Source of the DNA: Clostridium sp. 1001271st1 H5
GTDB taxonomy: Bacteria > Bacillota > Clostridia > Lachnospirales > Lachnospiraceae
Assembly (NCBI RefSeq): GCF_005845215.1
Contig: NZ_SPHO01000001.1
Span: forward strand, 357,146-421,145
DNA length: 64,000 bases
Direction of reading: 5' to 3'
Each line of letters starts with the position of its first letter. Positions within the stretch are counted from its first letter, which is position 1. Positions 25,052 through 32,992 of the stretch are shown piece by piece. The notes beneath the pieces were generated by a model. It was not told the DNA's origin. It did no database searches and was given only the letters and a program-made list of their open reading frames with translations. A program made the position numbers and the translations under genes.

Positions 25052-26461
25052 CTACTTCTCTGTATGGGGCAGCCGTCCTCTGAGAAAACGCTTCTTTAAT
25101 TCCGACAGGCTGAAGGGAATCAGCGGATAAATATAACTCTTGCCGGCAATTGTCCGGTTGAATATGATAGCGCAGGCAGACAGAATGACTCCGATGACAA
25201 ATCCCCAAATATTCAGGATGGCTGTCAGTATCAAAATAATGATACGCATGAATTTCATGGCGTAACCCAATTCAAAGCTGGCCTGGGAGTAATTGGCGAT
25301 GGTTACAAATGCCATGTACAGCATGGTTTCACTGTTGAACCATCCGGATTTTACTGCGTATTCTCCCAGAACAATACCGGCTATAACACTGAGGGGAGTG
25401 GTCAGCATATTGGGGGTATTGACAGCAGCCAGCCGCAGGCCGTCAATGGCAAATTCCAGTATGAGAAGCTGCCAGATTAAAGGTACGTTAAGCGGGTCTG
25501 ACAGCCGGATAAAAGCCAGCCAGTCCGGTATAAGCTCCGTATTCTGCATGAACAGAAGCCATGTGGGGGTCAGGAGCAGGGACAGCAGGGATATGGTCAT
25601 CCTGGACAGACGCAGGTAGGTGCCTGTAATGGGAGGAAAGTAGTAATCATCTGCCTCTTCGATGATATCAAAAACAGAGGAAGGAAGTATCATGGCAGAC
25701 GGAGAGTTATCCACCAGGATAATGATGTTTCCTTCTAAAATAGAAGCAGCCGCTGTGTCCGGACGTTCTGAAAACTTGAATTTGGGAAAAGGGTTGAACC
25801 ATTTATAGGGAAAGAGGCATTCCGCCAGGCTTTCCTGATTCATGGTCAATGCATCTACCTTTAGATTCTGAATCCGTTTTTTGATTTTATCCAGGAGCTG
25901 TTTATCCACCCGGTTCTCCATATAACAGATGGCAATATCGGTGTGGGAGCTCTCGCCGGCGGACGTGATTTCCATGGTGAGTCTGGGGTCCCGGATTCTG
26001 CGGCGAATCAGGGCTGTATTAAAAATCAGGGTTTCAACAAAACCATCCCTGGAGCCCCGCATAACCTTATCTTTTTCCGGCTCACTGACACCGCGGGAAG
26101 GATAGGTACGGCAGTCAATGGTAATACATTTATCGTAGCCGTCAATAAAGAGACAGGATACGCCGGATAACAGCTGGACCGTCATATCCTGGTCATTGGC
26201 AAGCAGTCCAATCTCTCCGTAAGGAACATACTGTTTGGAGAAGCCGTGGGCGTCCTCAGGCATATCCTCAGGTTTGATGGTGGAAAACACCTGCAGTATT
26301 TTCAACAGGGAATCGTCCTTTGTAAAACCATCTATGAAATAAAGGCATGCTTCCCGGCCGCCGATATGGACAACGCGGTATACCACGTCAAAATTCGTCT
26401 GTACATTCAGCTTTTTGTGAAGGTAAGTAATATTGTCCTTTAAATTTTGGGAAAATTCCAT
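25052..26461 (-). CDS. spoVAF: SpoVAF-like GerA-family spore protein
   Basis: A 469-residue GerA-family protein. The soluble N-terminal half contains RDGFVETLIFNTALIRRRIRDPRL, and the middle reads FSERPDTAAASILEGNIIILVDNSPSAMILP. About four to five membrane helices lie in the C-terminal part (~285-440), ending in YPLIPFSLSELKKRF. The pattern fits SpoVAF better than GerAA germinant-receptor subunits: short N-terminus, alone, no GerB/GerC partners. SpoVAF sits in the spore inner membrane and contributes to ion release during germination. Upstream is a near-perfect sigma-G type promoter, which supports forespore expression. GAAGGAAG precedes the start codon. The rest of a spoVA operon is not in this window. 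Confidence 0.82.
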   Translation of the reverse strand: MEFSQNLKDNITYLHKKLNVQTNFDVVYRVVHIGGREACLYFIDGFTKDDSLLKILQVFSTIKPEDMPEDAHGFSKQYVPYGEIGLLANDQDMTVQLLSGVSCLFIDGYDKCITIDCRTYPSRGVSEPEKDKVMRGSRDGFVETLIFNTALIRRRIRDPRLTMEITSAGESSHTDIAICYMENRVDKQLLDKIKKRIQNLKVDALTMNQESLAECLFPYKWFNPFPKFKFSERPDTAAASILEGNIIILVDNSPSAMILPSSVFDIIEEADDYYFPPITGTYLRLSRMTISLLSLLLTPTWLLFMQNTELIPDWLAFIRLSDPLNVPLIWQLLILEFAIDGLRLAAVNTPNMLTTPLSVIAGIVLGEYAVKSGWFNSETMLYMAFVTIANYSQASFELGYAMKFMRIIILILTAILNIWGFVIGVILSACAIIFNRTIAGKSYIYPLIPFSLSELKKRFLRGRLPHTEK

Positions 26462-26508
26462 GGTTTCTTCCTTTCTGTGTGACTTCAGATAAAAATTCTG
26501 GCTTAAGT

Positions 26509-26538
26509 TAGTATGTACCGATGAAAGATAAATATACA
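26509..26538 (-). promoter_or_regulatory. Sigma-G/F type forespore promoter of the spoVAF-like gene
   Basis: On the minus strand, TGTATA (26538-26533), a 17-nt spacer and CATACTA (26515-26509). The sigma-G consensus is TGMATA and CATACTA with 17-18 nt between; only one -35 base differs. It ends 47 nt before the start codon. Confidence 0.65.
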
Positions 26539-26633
26539 GGGGACATTTGTCTTTGAACCGCGCACAGGTGGAAGAATTTTATATAAAAACTTGTTTACAG
26601 GGTAAGGGAATTCACTAATATGCACAAAGATGA

Positions 26634-26662
26634 TTGACAAATCATGGGAGCAGTGGTATAGT
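26634..26662 (+). promoter_or_regulatory. Sigma-A promoter of an orphan short transcript
   Basis: TTGACA (26634-26639), a 17-nt spacer and TATAGT (26657-26662): a near-consensus promoter with no gene on this strand before a terminator 140 nt on. Confidence 0.75.
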
Positions 26663-26667
26663 GTCCA

Positions 26668-26803
26668 TGTAAGAAGCACAAAGGAGTGCCTTACAGGTTT
26701 TTGTTTGGTATGGGGATGCCAGATAAACTAATAGTGTGACGGTTTTTGAACGTGACTGAGAGCTGCCTTCTGTGGGGGAAGGGCGGCTCTCATTTTTTTG
26801 TCA
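26668..26803 (+). ncRNA. Candidate small RNA
   Basis: A self-contained unit lies between the promoter at 26634 and the terminator at 26757. The predicted 5' end folds at once: TGTAAG and GCAC pair with GTGC and CTTACA (about 26668-26695) around the loop AAAGGA with a 2-nt AA bulge. A second hairpin follows, with GGTAT and ATGCC closed by GGGG (about 26709-26722) and flanked by GTTT/AAAC. No open reading frame of note or ribosome-site/start pair is seen. I do not recognise the family. It runs toward the superoxide reductase gene on the other strand but stops before it. Confidence 0.5.
26757..26803 (+). terminator. Intrinsic terminator of the candidate small RNA
   Basis: GAGAGCTGCC pairs with GGCGGCTCTC (one G-U), followed by ATTTTTTT. 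No T-run exists on the other strand, so it acts on + strand transcripts. Confidence 0.85.
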
Positions 26804-26953
26804 GAATTTTTGTCGTGATGTGTCCGGCAATCCGCCTCTGAAGATGCAGAGGTTATCAGTCTCTTCGTCCCGGTACAGCCCGCTAGCAGTTCAGGAACAG
26901 GTTGGGAGCATCACACCGGGGAGCATCACACCCGGATGTATCAGACGGGAATA

Positions 26954-27346
26954 TCAGAGCGATGTTTTCCACAGTCCGTGAAGATTGCAGTAAGCATAGG
27001 CTGCGGCGGGCCTGTCGCCATCTTCCAGGGTGAAGCATGCCACTGGCTCGCAATCAGGGGTTAAGGGAACACGCATGATGCAGCCGGCTTTTGTCACAAG
27101 GCATACCCATCCAATGCTGTGCTCCTGCCCCATGGGATGGAAAATGTTTCCTACCTTGACCGTTACGTGGAGTCCTTCCTGTTCCACTACCGGAAGATGC
27201 TTTTCCGCCGCACCCTCAGAGGTTGTAGGCTCCAGGATTTCAAAGGGTTTGCAGGAATCAGGGAGAGCTGCATTGGGCGCCGGTGAAAGGGCCTCCAACA
27301 CAATGTTATGGTTTTTGTCTGTCAGGAATACCGGTTCATTCTTCAT
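26954..27346 (-). CDS. Superoxide reductase, class III-like
   Basis: A 130-residue superoxide reductase, which reduces superoxide to hydrogen peroxide in anaerobes. The Fe(His)4Cys site is complete: H50 in EKHLPVVE (with E48-K49), H70 in FHPM, H76 in EHSIGW, and C120 and H123 in YCNLHGLWK. The first ~35 residues align with the desulforedoxin domain of two-iron enzymes, but its Cys ligands are gone except C32. That is the class III arrangement known from Treponema pallidum. The gene faces away from an Fe-S type Rrf2 regulator, which could be redox-responsive. No clear promoter was identified on the minus strand. Confidence 0.88.
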   Translation of the reverse strand: MKNEPVFLTDKNHNIVLEALSPAPNAALPDSCKPFEILEPTTSEGAAEKHLPVVEQEGLHVTVKVGNIFHPMGQEHSIGWVCLVTKAGCIMRVPLTPDCEPVACFTLEDGDRPAAAYAYCNLHGLWKTSL

Positions 27347-27492
27347 GAAAATCCTCCGTTCTCAGTGGTCAGCAGGCTGGCCGCATGGAATCAGCCCTGC
27401 AATTTTTCTCGGTTTCCATATTATTTTCCCGAAAATGGTGCACTCTATTCATAAAGCTTTCAGGCAGACCTGGCAGGGACAATAACTTACTA

Positions 27493-27522
27493 TTGACATA
27501 TTTCCTACAGGAATAGTATGAT
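27493..27522 (+). promoter_or_regulatory. Promoter with internal palindrome before the Rrf2 gene
   Basis: TTGACA (27493-27498), an 18-nt spacer and TATGAT (27517-27522). A palindrome TTCCT-AC-AGGAA (27502-27513) fills the spacer and is well placed to act as an autoregulatory operator for the Rrf2 protein. Confidence 0.65.
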
Positions 27523-27567
27523 ATACTCATGACAGGATAAAATTTAAGATAAAGGACGTGAACATAC

Positions 27568-28002
27568 ATGCTTGTATCGACAAAAGGCCGTTATGCCCTC
27601 CGCACCATGGTGGATTTAGCCATTCACGGAGACGGCGAGCCTGTTAAAATAAAGGATATTGCCAACCGCCAGGGTATCTCCGGTAAATACCTGGAGCAGA
27701 TTATTTCCATCTTATCCAGGGCGGGTTATGTGCGCAGCATCAGGGGAAACCAGGGAGGATATTACCTGGCCAGGCCGTCCTCGGACTATACAGTGGGTTC
27801 TATTCTGAGAATCACGGAAGGCAGTCTGGCTCCGGTGGACTGTTTAAGCGGCGATGAGAATCCCTGTACCAGACAGATGGACTGTGTGACCCTTCGGCTG
27901 TGGCGTGAACTGGATGAGGCCATCAGCGGGGTAGTGGATAAATATACATTGGAGGATTTGGTTCAATGGCAGAAAAGCATGAAGGATAATTATGTGATAT
28001 GA
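27568..28002 (+). CDS. Rrf2 family transcriptional regulator with Fe-S type cysteines
   Basis: A 144-residue Rrf2-family regulator. The N-terminal winged helix (LVSTKGRYALRTMVDLA… VKIKDIANRQGISGKYLEQI) and wing (IRGNQGGYYLARP) are typical. Three cysteines, C92, C100 and C106, match the Fe-S ligand spacing of IscR/NsrR-type members, so a redox- or iron-sensing role is likely. CymR-type cysteine regulators lack these cysteines. Its promoter has a palindrome between -35 and -10. No isc or suf genes are adjacent; the closest redox gene is the divergent superoxide reductase. A YitT membrane protein gene follows 30 nt downstream and may be cotranscribed. Confidence 0.88.
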   Translation: MLVSTKGRYALRTMVDLAIHGDGEPVKIKDIANRQGISGKYLEQIISILSRAGYVRSIRGNQGGYYLARPSSDYTVGSILRITEGSLAPVDCLSGDENPCTRQMDCVTLRLWRELDEAISGVVDKYTLEDLVQWQKSMKDNYVI

Positions 28003-28032
28003 TGACTATATGAAACAGGAGCGAAGTACCCT

Positions 28033-28932
28033 ATGGGACAGATTCTGAGAATCTCTGATTTTATCAATCAATGGAAGAAAGACAGACGGGTAAGGATTGG
28101 CATCACGGTGGCTGCAGTGCTTGTGTCCGCCCTTATTCAGTCCTATGCACTGCAGGTTTTTGTGCGTCCCGCCGGTATTATATCCGGCGGATTCACAGGC
28201 ATGGCCATGCTTGTGGAACGGCTGGGAGAATTGAAGGGACTTAATATTCCCATGCAGGTCACCATGCTTTTGCTGAATATTCCGGTGGCGTTTCTCTGCT
28301 GTAAGGGAATCAGCATCCGTTTTACCGTTTTTTCCCTGGTCCAGGTATTCCTGAGCAGTATTTTCCTGCAGATATTTGATTTCAGCCCTATTTTCACGGA
28401 TGAGGTGCTGAATGTTATATTTGGAGGCGTTATTTTTGGAAGCGCAATCGTCATTGCACTCAGGGGGAATGCATCCACCGGAGGCACTGACTTTATCGCC
28501 TTGTTTGTATCCAACCGCACAGGGCATTCCATCTGGTCCTATGTGTTTTTCGGAAATGCAGTGATGTACTGTTTTTACGGAGCTATTTTTGGCTGGAAGC
28601 ACGCAGGATACTCTATTATCTTCCAGTTTATCTCAACCCGCATGATTTCCGCCTTCCACCACCGCTACGAGCTGGTCACCCTCCAGGCCACCACCATAAA
28701 GGGCCGGGAGGTGGTGGATGCCTATATCAGCCATTTCCGTCATGGAATGTCCTGTGTGGAAGCCATGGGAGGGTACAGCAAAAAGAAAATGTACCTGTTA
28801 AACACGGTTATATCCGCTTATGAGGTAAACAATGCCATCCACATCATGCAGGAAGCGGATGAGCATATCATTATCAATGTGCTGAGGACACAGCAGTTTG
28901 TGGGCAGGTTTTACCGGGCTCCCATGGAGTAG
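28033..28932 (+). CDS. YitT family membrane protein (DUF161/DUF2179)
   Basis: A 299-residue protein. Five to six membrane helices fall in the first ~200 residues, including VFVRPAGIISGGFTGMAML and GNASTGGTDFIALF, both YitT hallmarks. A soluble C-terminal DUF2179 domain follows (~215-295, with RHGMSCVEAMGGYSKKKMYLL). Function is unknown. Start at ATG 28033, with AGGAGCG about 10 nt upstream. It lies 30 nt after the Rrf2 regulator gene. Confidence 0.88.
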   Translation: MGQILRISDFINQWKKDRRVRIGITVAAVLVSALIQSYALQVFVRPAGIISGGFTGMAMLVERLGELKGLNIPMQVTMLLLNIPVAFLCCKGISIRFTVFSLVQVFLSSIFLQIFDFSPIFTDEVLNVIFGGVIFGSAIVIALRGNASTGGTDFIALFVSNRTGHSIWSYVFFGNAVMYCFYGAIFGWKHAGYSIIFQFISTRMISAFHHRYELVTLQATTIKGREVVDAYISHFRHGMSCVEAMGGYSKKKMYLLNTVISAYEVNNAIHIMQEADEHIIINVLRTQQFVGRFYRAPME

Positions 28933-28960
28933 GGAATGAAGCAATCATAAATCGGACACA

Positions 28961-28996
28961 GGGATATCTGAGGCTATGAAAGGGCGCAGATATCCC
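28961..28996. terminator. Hairpin between convergent yitT-like and tcdA genes
   Basis: GGGATATCTG (28961-28970) pairs perfectly with CAGATATCCC (28987-28996). The right arm is inside the last codons of tcdA. The T-tract is poor, so termination is uncertain. Confidence 0.4.
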
Positions 28997-29714
28997 TTAT
29001 GATTTCTCCGGCTATTATCAGGCCTGCCACAGGCGGCACAAAGGAAATGCTTCCCGGAGTGGCGCGGCGGCACCCGGTATCCTCAGCTGTCCGGCCCGGC
29101 GTAAGAGGCTGTTCCGGCGACCAGCAGACTTTCAGAGAGGAAATATTCCTGGCCTTAAGTTCCTTTCGCATTACCTTGCAGAGAGGACACACAGAGGTCT
29201 GGAAGATATCGGATATCCGGAACAGTTCTGGATGCAGCTTGTTGCCGGTCCCCATGGAAGCAATCATTCGGATGCCGTGTGAGGCCGCAAAATCCGCCAG
29301 AGCCAGTTTGGCTGTCACCGTATCAATGGCATCCAGGATATAATCAACAGAGCCGGCTGGACCCATCCGGTGTTTTATTTGTTCAAAAAGGTTGTCCATA
29401 TTATCAGGAAGGACGAATTCCTCAAAGGTAATGACCTGGGTATCAGGACAGATATCTGCAATCTTATCCTTCATGACCCGGGTCTTAAACTGTCCCATGG
29501 TACTGTGGAGCGCAATGCTCTGCCTGTTAATATTTGTAAGGGAGACAGTATCGTTGTCCACAAGCACCAGACGTCCCACCCCGCATCTGGCCAGTGCCTC
29601 CACGGCATGGGACCCAACCCCGCCCACCCCGAAAACAGCCACAGTGGATTCCTTAAGAATCTTTATTCCGTCCTCGCCTATGAGCATTTCAGTTCTGGAA
29701 AATTCATTTATCAT
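28974..29714 (-). CDS. tcdA: tRNA threonylcarbamoyladenosine dehydratase
   Basis: A 246-residue E1-like (ThiF/HesA/MoeB superfamily) enzyme that cyclises the t6A modification at tRNA position 37 to ct6A using ATP. The nucleotide-binding motif FGVGGVGSHAVEALAR and the following LVDNDTVSLTNINRQ are present, as are DAIDTVTAKLAL and the C-terminal GSISFVPPVAGLIIAGEIIR. A CPLC pair (~residue 177) lies where TcdA carries conserved cysteines. Length fits the family. It is a single gene with a sigma-A promoter on the minus strand. Confidence 0.92.
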   Translation of the reverse strand: MINEFSRTEMLIGEDGIKILKESTVAVFGVGGVGSHAVEALARCGVGRLVLVDNDTVSLTNINRQSIALHSTMGQFKTRVMKDKIADICPDTQVITFEEFVLPDNMDNLFEQIKHRMGPAGSVDYILDAIDTVTAKLALADFAASHGIRMIASMGTGNKLHPELFRISDIFQTSVCPLCKVMRKELKARNISSLKVCWSPEQPLTPGRTAEDTGCRRATPGSISFVPPVAGLIIAGEIIRDICALS

Positions 29715-29749
29715 ATAGAAACAACTCCTGCATTTTATTTGTTTTATTG

Positions 29750-29778
29750 ATTGTATAATAGAATCAGGGGGATGTAAA
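29750..29778 (-). promoter_or_regulatory. Sigma-A promoter of tcdA
   Basis: On the minus strand, TTTACA (29778-29773), a 17-nt spacer and TACAAT (29755-29750), 35 nt before the start codon. Confidence 0.6.
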
Positions 29779-29911
29779 TGGGGAGTTTTGGGAAGGCGAG
29801 GGAGTGTCAGCCCGTTTGCCCGTCCTCAATCCCTGCCCAATTCCTCCCTATATTTTTCTTCCAATCTGTGGTATATTAAATCAAAACAATTATTTTCGAT
29901 GGAGGCCAGAC

Positions 29912-31891
29912 ATGAAAGATGGATTTTTACGGGTTGCAGCTGCCACGCCGAAGGTCAGGGTGGCTGACCCGCAATATAATGCACAGCAGATTATGGATTT
30001 GATTGGTCAGGGACACAGCAGGGGTGTGAAGCTTATGGTGTTTCCGGAGCTTTGCCTTACGGCTTATACATGTGCTGACCTGTTTGGACAGAGGCCGCTG
30101 CTCAGGAAGGCAAGGGAGGAGCTGGACCGCATTGTCCGGTTTACGGACGGTAAGGATATCCTGGTGTTTCTGGGACTTCCCTGGGAGCGGGATGGGAAGC
30201 TTTACAATGCGGCTGCGGCTGTCCATAAAGGGAGGCTTCTGGGCGTGGTGCCCAAGAGAAACCTGCCTAATTATTCGGAGTTTTATGAGGCCAGGAATTT
30301 TTGCCCGGGCAATGAACGCGCAGTCATGATTGACTGGAATGGGGCCAGGGTCCCCATGGGCACGAATCTCCTGTTTAAGTGTAAGACCATGCAGGGGCTT
30401 ACGGTTGCGGCTGAAATATGCGAGGATGTGTGGGTGCCGTGCCCGCCCAGCATCAGACATGCCCTGGCCGGGGCAACGGTGGTAGTGAACTGTTCTGCCA
30501 GCGATGAGACAACAGGTAAGGACATGTACCGCCATGAGCTGATTTGCAGCCAGTCAGCCAGGCTGGTGTGCGGATATATCTATGCCAATGCAGGGGAGGG
30601 GGAATCCACCCAGGATTTGGTGTTTGGAGGCCAGAATATCATTGCTGAAAACGGAACCTGCCTGGTGGAGTCCAGACGGTTTATCAACGAGAGCATTTGT
30701 GCTGATATGGATTTGGAACGGCTGGACAGTGAGCGCAGGCGCATGAGTACCTTCCCGGACCCTGCGGCGGCCAGGGAGGAAGGCGGGTATCTGACTGTGG
30801 AATTCAGCTTTGATGCGGATTTGGAGGACTGCGCAGAGAGTCAGGATGTCCTGGCTTATGGGGCTTTCCAGGCAGGCGGGGATGTGCTCCGGTTTGTGGA
30901 CCCGGCCCCCTTTGTACCCAGGGATGAGAGGCAGCGCAGCAGGCGCTGTGAGGAGATTCTTTCCATTCAGGCCATGGGACTTAAGAAGCGTCTGGAACAC
31001 ACGGGATGCCATGATGCGGTGATTGGGCTGTCCGGAGGACTTGATTCCACGCTGGCCCTGCTGGTGACCGTGAGGGCGTTTGACAGTCTTAAGATACCCC
31101 GGTCCGGCATACATTGTATAACCATGCCCTGTTTCGGGACCACGGACAGGACTTACAACAATGCCTGCACCCTGGCGAAAAAGGTGGGTGCAGAGCTTCG
31201 GGAGATTCCAATCAGGGAGGCTGTGACCCGTCATTTTGAGGATATCGGCCATGATACGGACAAGCATGATGTGACCTATGAGAACAGCCAGGCCAGGGAA
31301 AGAACCCAGGTCCTCATGGATATTGCCAATGAGGCGGGAGGCATGGTAATCGGGACCGGCGACATGTCTGAGCTGGCTTTGGGATGGGCTACCTACAATG
31401 GAGACCATATGTCCATGTATGGAGTCAATGGGTCGGTTCCCAAGACACTGGTCCGTCATCTGGTCCGCTACTATGCGGATACCTGCAATGAAAAGGAACT
31501 GGCCGATGTACTCCTTGACGTGCTGGATACACCTGTCAGCCCGGAACTGCTGCCTCCGGAGGATGGCAGGATTTCCCAGAAAACAGAGGATTTAGTGGGG
31601 CCCTATGAGCTTCATGATTTTTATCTCTACTATATACTCCGGTATGGATATGCCCCGTCCAAGATTTTCCGTCTGGCCCTCCAGGCATTTAAGTCCCGGT
31701 ATGACAGGGAAACCATACTTAAGTGGCTGAAGGTGTTTTACAGACGTTTCTTCAGCCAGCAGTTTAAGCGTTCCTGCCTTCCGGACGGACCGAAGGTGGG
31801 TTCGGTGGCGGTTTCTCCCAGGGGAGATTTAAGAATGCCCAGTGATGCATCAGGCAGGCTGTGGCTGGAGGAGCTGGAAGGCATTAAATAA
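29912..31891 (+). CDS. nadE: Glutamine-dependent NAD+ synthase
   Basis: A 659-residue two-domain enzyme that makes NAD+ from deamido-NAD+, ATP and glutamine. The N-terminal nitrilase-type glutaminase has its triad E46, K115 and C170 (FPELCLT, VPKRNLPN, AAEICED). The C-terminal synthetase has the P-loop SGGLDS near residue 374 and GTGDMSELALGWATYNGDHMS. Length is normal for the fused type. ATG 29912 has GGAGG 6 nt upstream; the frame extends to 29804 without a start site. It is followed by a SpoU-type methyltransferase with a 24-nt gap, so an operon is likely. Confidence 0.95.
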   Translation: MKDGFLRVAAATPKVRVADPQYNAQQIMDLIGQGHSRGVKLMVFPELCLTAYTCADLFGQRPLLRKAREELDRIVRFTDGKDILVFLGLPWERDGKLYNAAAAVHKGRLLGVVPKRNLPNYSEFYEARNFCPGNERAVMIDWNGARVPMGTNLLFKCKTMQGLTVAAEICEDVWVPCPPSIRHALAGATVVVNCSASDETTGKDMYRHELICSQSARLVCGYIYANAGEGESTQDLVFGGQNIIAENGTCLVESRRFINESICADMDLERLDSERRRMSTFPDPAAAREEGGYLTVEFSFDADLEDCAESQDVLAYGAFQAGGDVLRFVDPAPFVPRDERQRSRRCEEILSIQAMGLKKRLEHTGCHDAVIGLSGGLDSTLALLVTVRAFDSLKIPRSGIHCITMPCFGTTDRTYNNACTLAKKVGAELREIPIREAVTRHFEDIGHDTDKHDVTYENSQARERTQVLMDIANEAGGMVIGTGDMSELALGWATYNGDHMSMYGVNGSVPKTLVRHLVRYYADTCNEKELADVLLDVLDTPVSPELLPPEDGRISQKTEDLVGPYELHDFYLYYILRYGYAPSKIFRLALQAFKSRYDRETILKWLKVFYRRFFSQQFKRSCLPDGPKVGSVAVSPRGDLRMPSDASGRLWLEELEGIK

Positions 31892-31915
31892 GCAGGGTCA
31901 GGAGAATGGATACAG

Positions 31916-32710
31916 ATGATTAACAGTACATCGAACAAGCAGGTCAAGCGTGTTGTGAGCCTGAGAAGCAAAGCAAAGGCCCGGCGGGAAGAGAATATGT
32001 ATGTGGTGGAAGGTCTCAGGATGTGCCGGGAACTGAAACCGGAGGATGTGGATGCCCTGTATGTTACAGAGAGCTTCGCAGGAGACGGAAACAACAGGAA
32101 ATGGATGGAAAAGTTCCGTCCGGAGACAGTCAGTGATGTGGTCATGAATGTGATGGCGGATACACAGACTCCCCAGGGAGTGCTGGCCGTGGTGAGACAG
32201 AAGCGTTATACCATGGAGGACATTTTAAAGCCCGCAGACGGCAGACCTCTTGCCATCATGGTCCTGGAAACCATACAGGACCCGGGAAATCTGGGAACCG
32301 TTATCCGTGCCGGAGAGGGCGCGGGAATCACCGGGATTGTCATGAATCATGATACTGCGGATTTGTATAATCCAAAGGTCATCCGCTCCACGATGGGGTC
32401 TATATTCAGAATGCCGTTTGTGTATGTGGATGACCTGCAGGAAGCCTGCAGAATGATGAAAAACAGGGGGGTACGCCTTTTTGCGGCTCATCTGAAAGGT
32501 ATGAATAATTATGACCAGGAAGATTATACTGACAATGTGGGCTTTTTAATTGGAAATGAGGCCAACGGTCTCACGGAGGAAACCACCTCGCTGGCAGACT
32601 GCCTGGTGAAGATACCCATGGAGGGTAAGGTGGAGTCCCTGAACGCGGCCATTGCAGCATCTGTTCTTATGTTTGAGACTGCCAGGCAGAGGAGAAACCG
32701 CCGGCGGTAA
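31916..32710 (+). CDS. SpoU/TrmH family RNA 2'-O-methyltransferase
   Basis: A 264-residue SPOUT methyltransferase using S-adenosylmethionine. An N-terminal substrate-binding domain (SNKQVKRVVSLRSKAKARRE…) is followed by the knotted catalytic domain. The motifs are LETIQDPGNLGTVIRAGEGAG (motif 1, Arg catalytic), FLIGNEANGL (motif 2) and VKIPMEGKVESLNAAIAASVLMFE (motif 3). The target, 23S rRNA or tRNA, cannot be told from sequence. The 24-nt gap to nadE points to cotranscription. Confidence 0.92.
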   Translation: MINSTSNKQVKRVVSLRSKAKARREENMYVVEGLRMCRELKPEDVDALYVTESFAGDGNNRKWMEKFRPETVSDVVMNVMADTQTPQGVLAVVRQKRYTMEDILKPADGRPLAIMVLETIQDPGNLGTVIRAGEGAGITGIVMNHDTADLYNPKVIRSTMGSIFRMPFVYVDDLQEACRMMKNRGVRLFAAHLKGMNNYDQEDYTDNVGFLIGNEANGLTEETTSLADCLVKIPMEGKVESLNAAIAASVLMFETARQRRNRRR

Positions 32711-32749
32711 CTGCTGGCCCGTCCTGTCCACAGAAAGGAGAAAGGGATT

Positions 32750-32992
32750 ATGTTATCAGTTGGATGGCTTGTATCATTTTTAGTCTTTCTGGGTTTGGAA
32801 CTGGCTTTTGGCTGCCTGACTTCCCTGTGGTTTGCAGCCGGAGCCATAGGCGGATTTGCGGCAGCTCTGGCAGGGCTGCCCATGGAGGCGCAGCTGGCAG
32901 TGTTTGTGGCGGTATCATTCCTCACGCTTATTCTGATACGTCCCCTGGCATTTATACTGGGCAGACGGGAAAGGGCAGGTGGACATCATTAA
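32750..32992 (+). CDS. NfeD-like short membrane protein
   Basis: An 80-residue protein matching only the membrane part of NfeD proteins: two or three helices with LGLELAFGCLTSLWFAAGAIGG and a closing SFLTLILIRPLAFIL. The soluble OB-fold domain that usually follows (~60 further residues) is missing, and the gene ends by overlapping the next start by 14 nt. Either the OB domain was lost or this is a short family form. AGAAAGGAGAAAG precedes the start. NfeD proteins work with stomatins or membrane proteases; neither is nearby. Confidence 0.65.
   Translation: MLSVGWLVSFLVFLGLELAFGCLTSLWFAAGAIGGFAAALAGLPMEAQLAVFVAVSFLTLILIRPLAFILGRRERAGGHH

Noticed and set aside
27030-27485. 151-codon + strand frame opposite the superoxide reductase
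   Set aside because: The minus strand has the complete iron-site ligand set.
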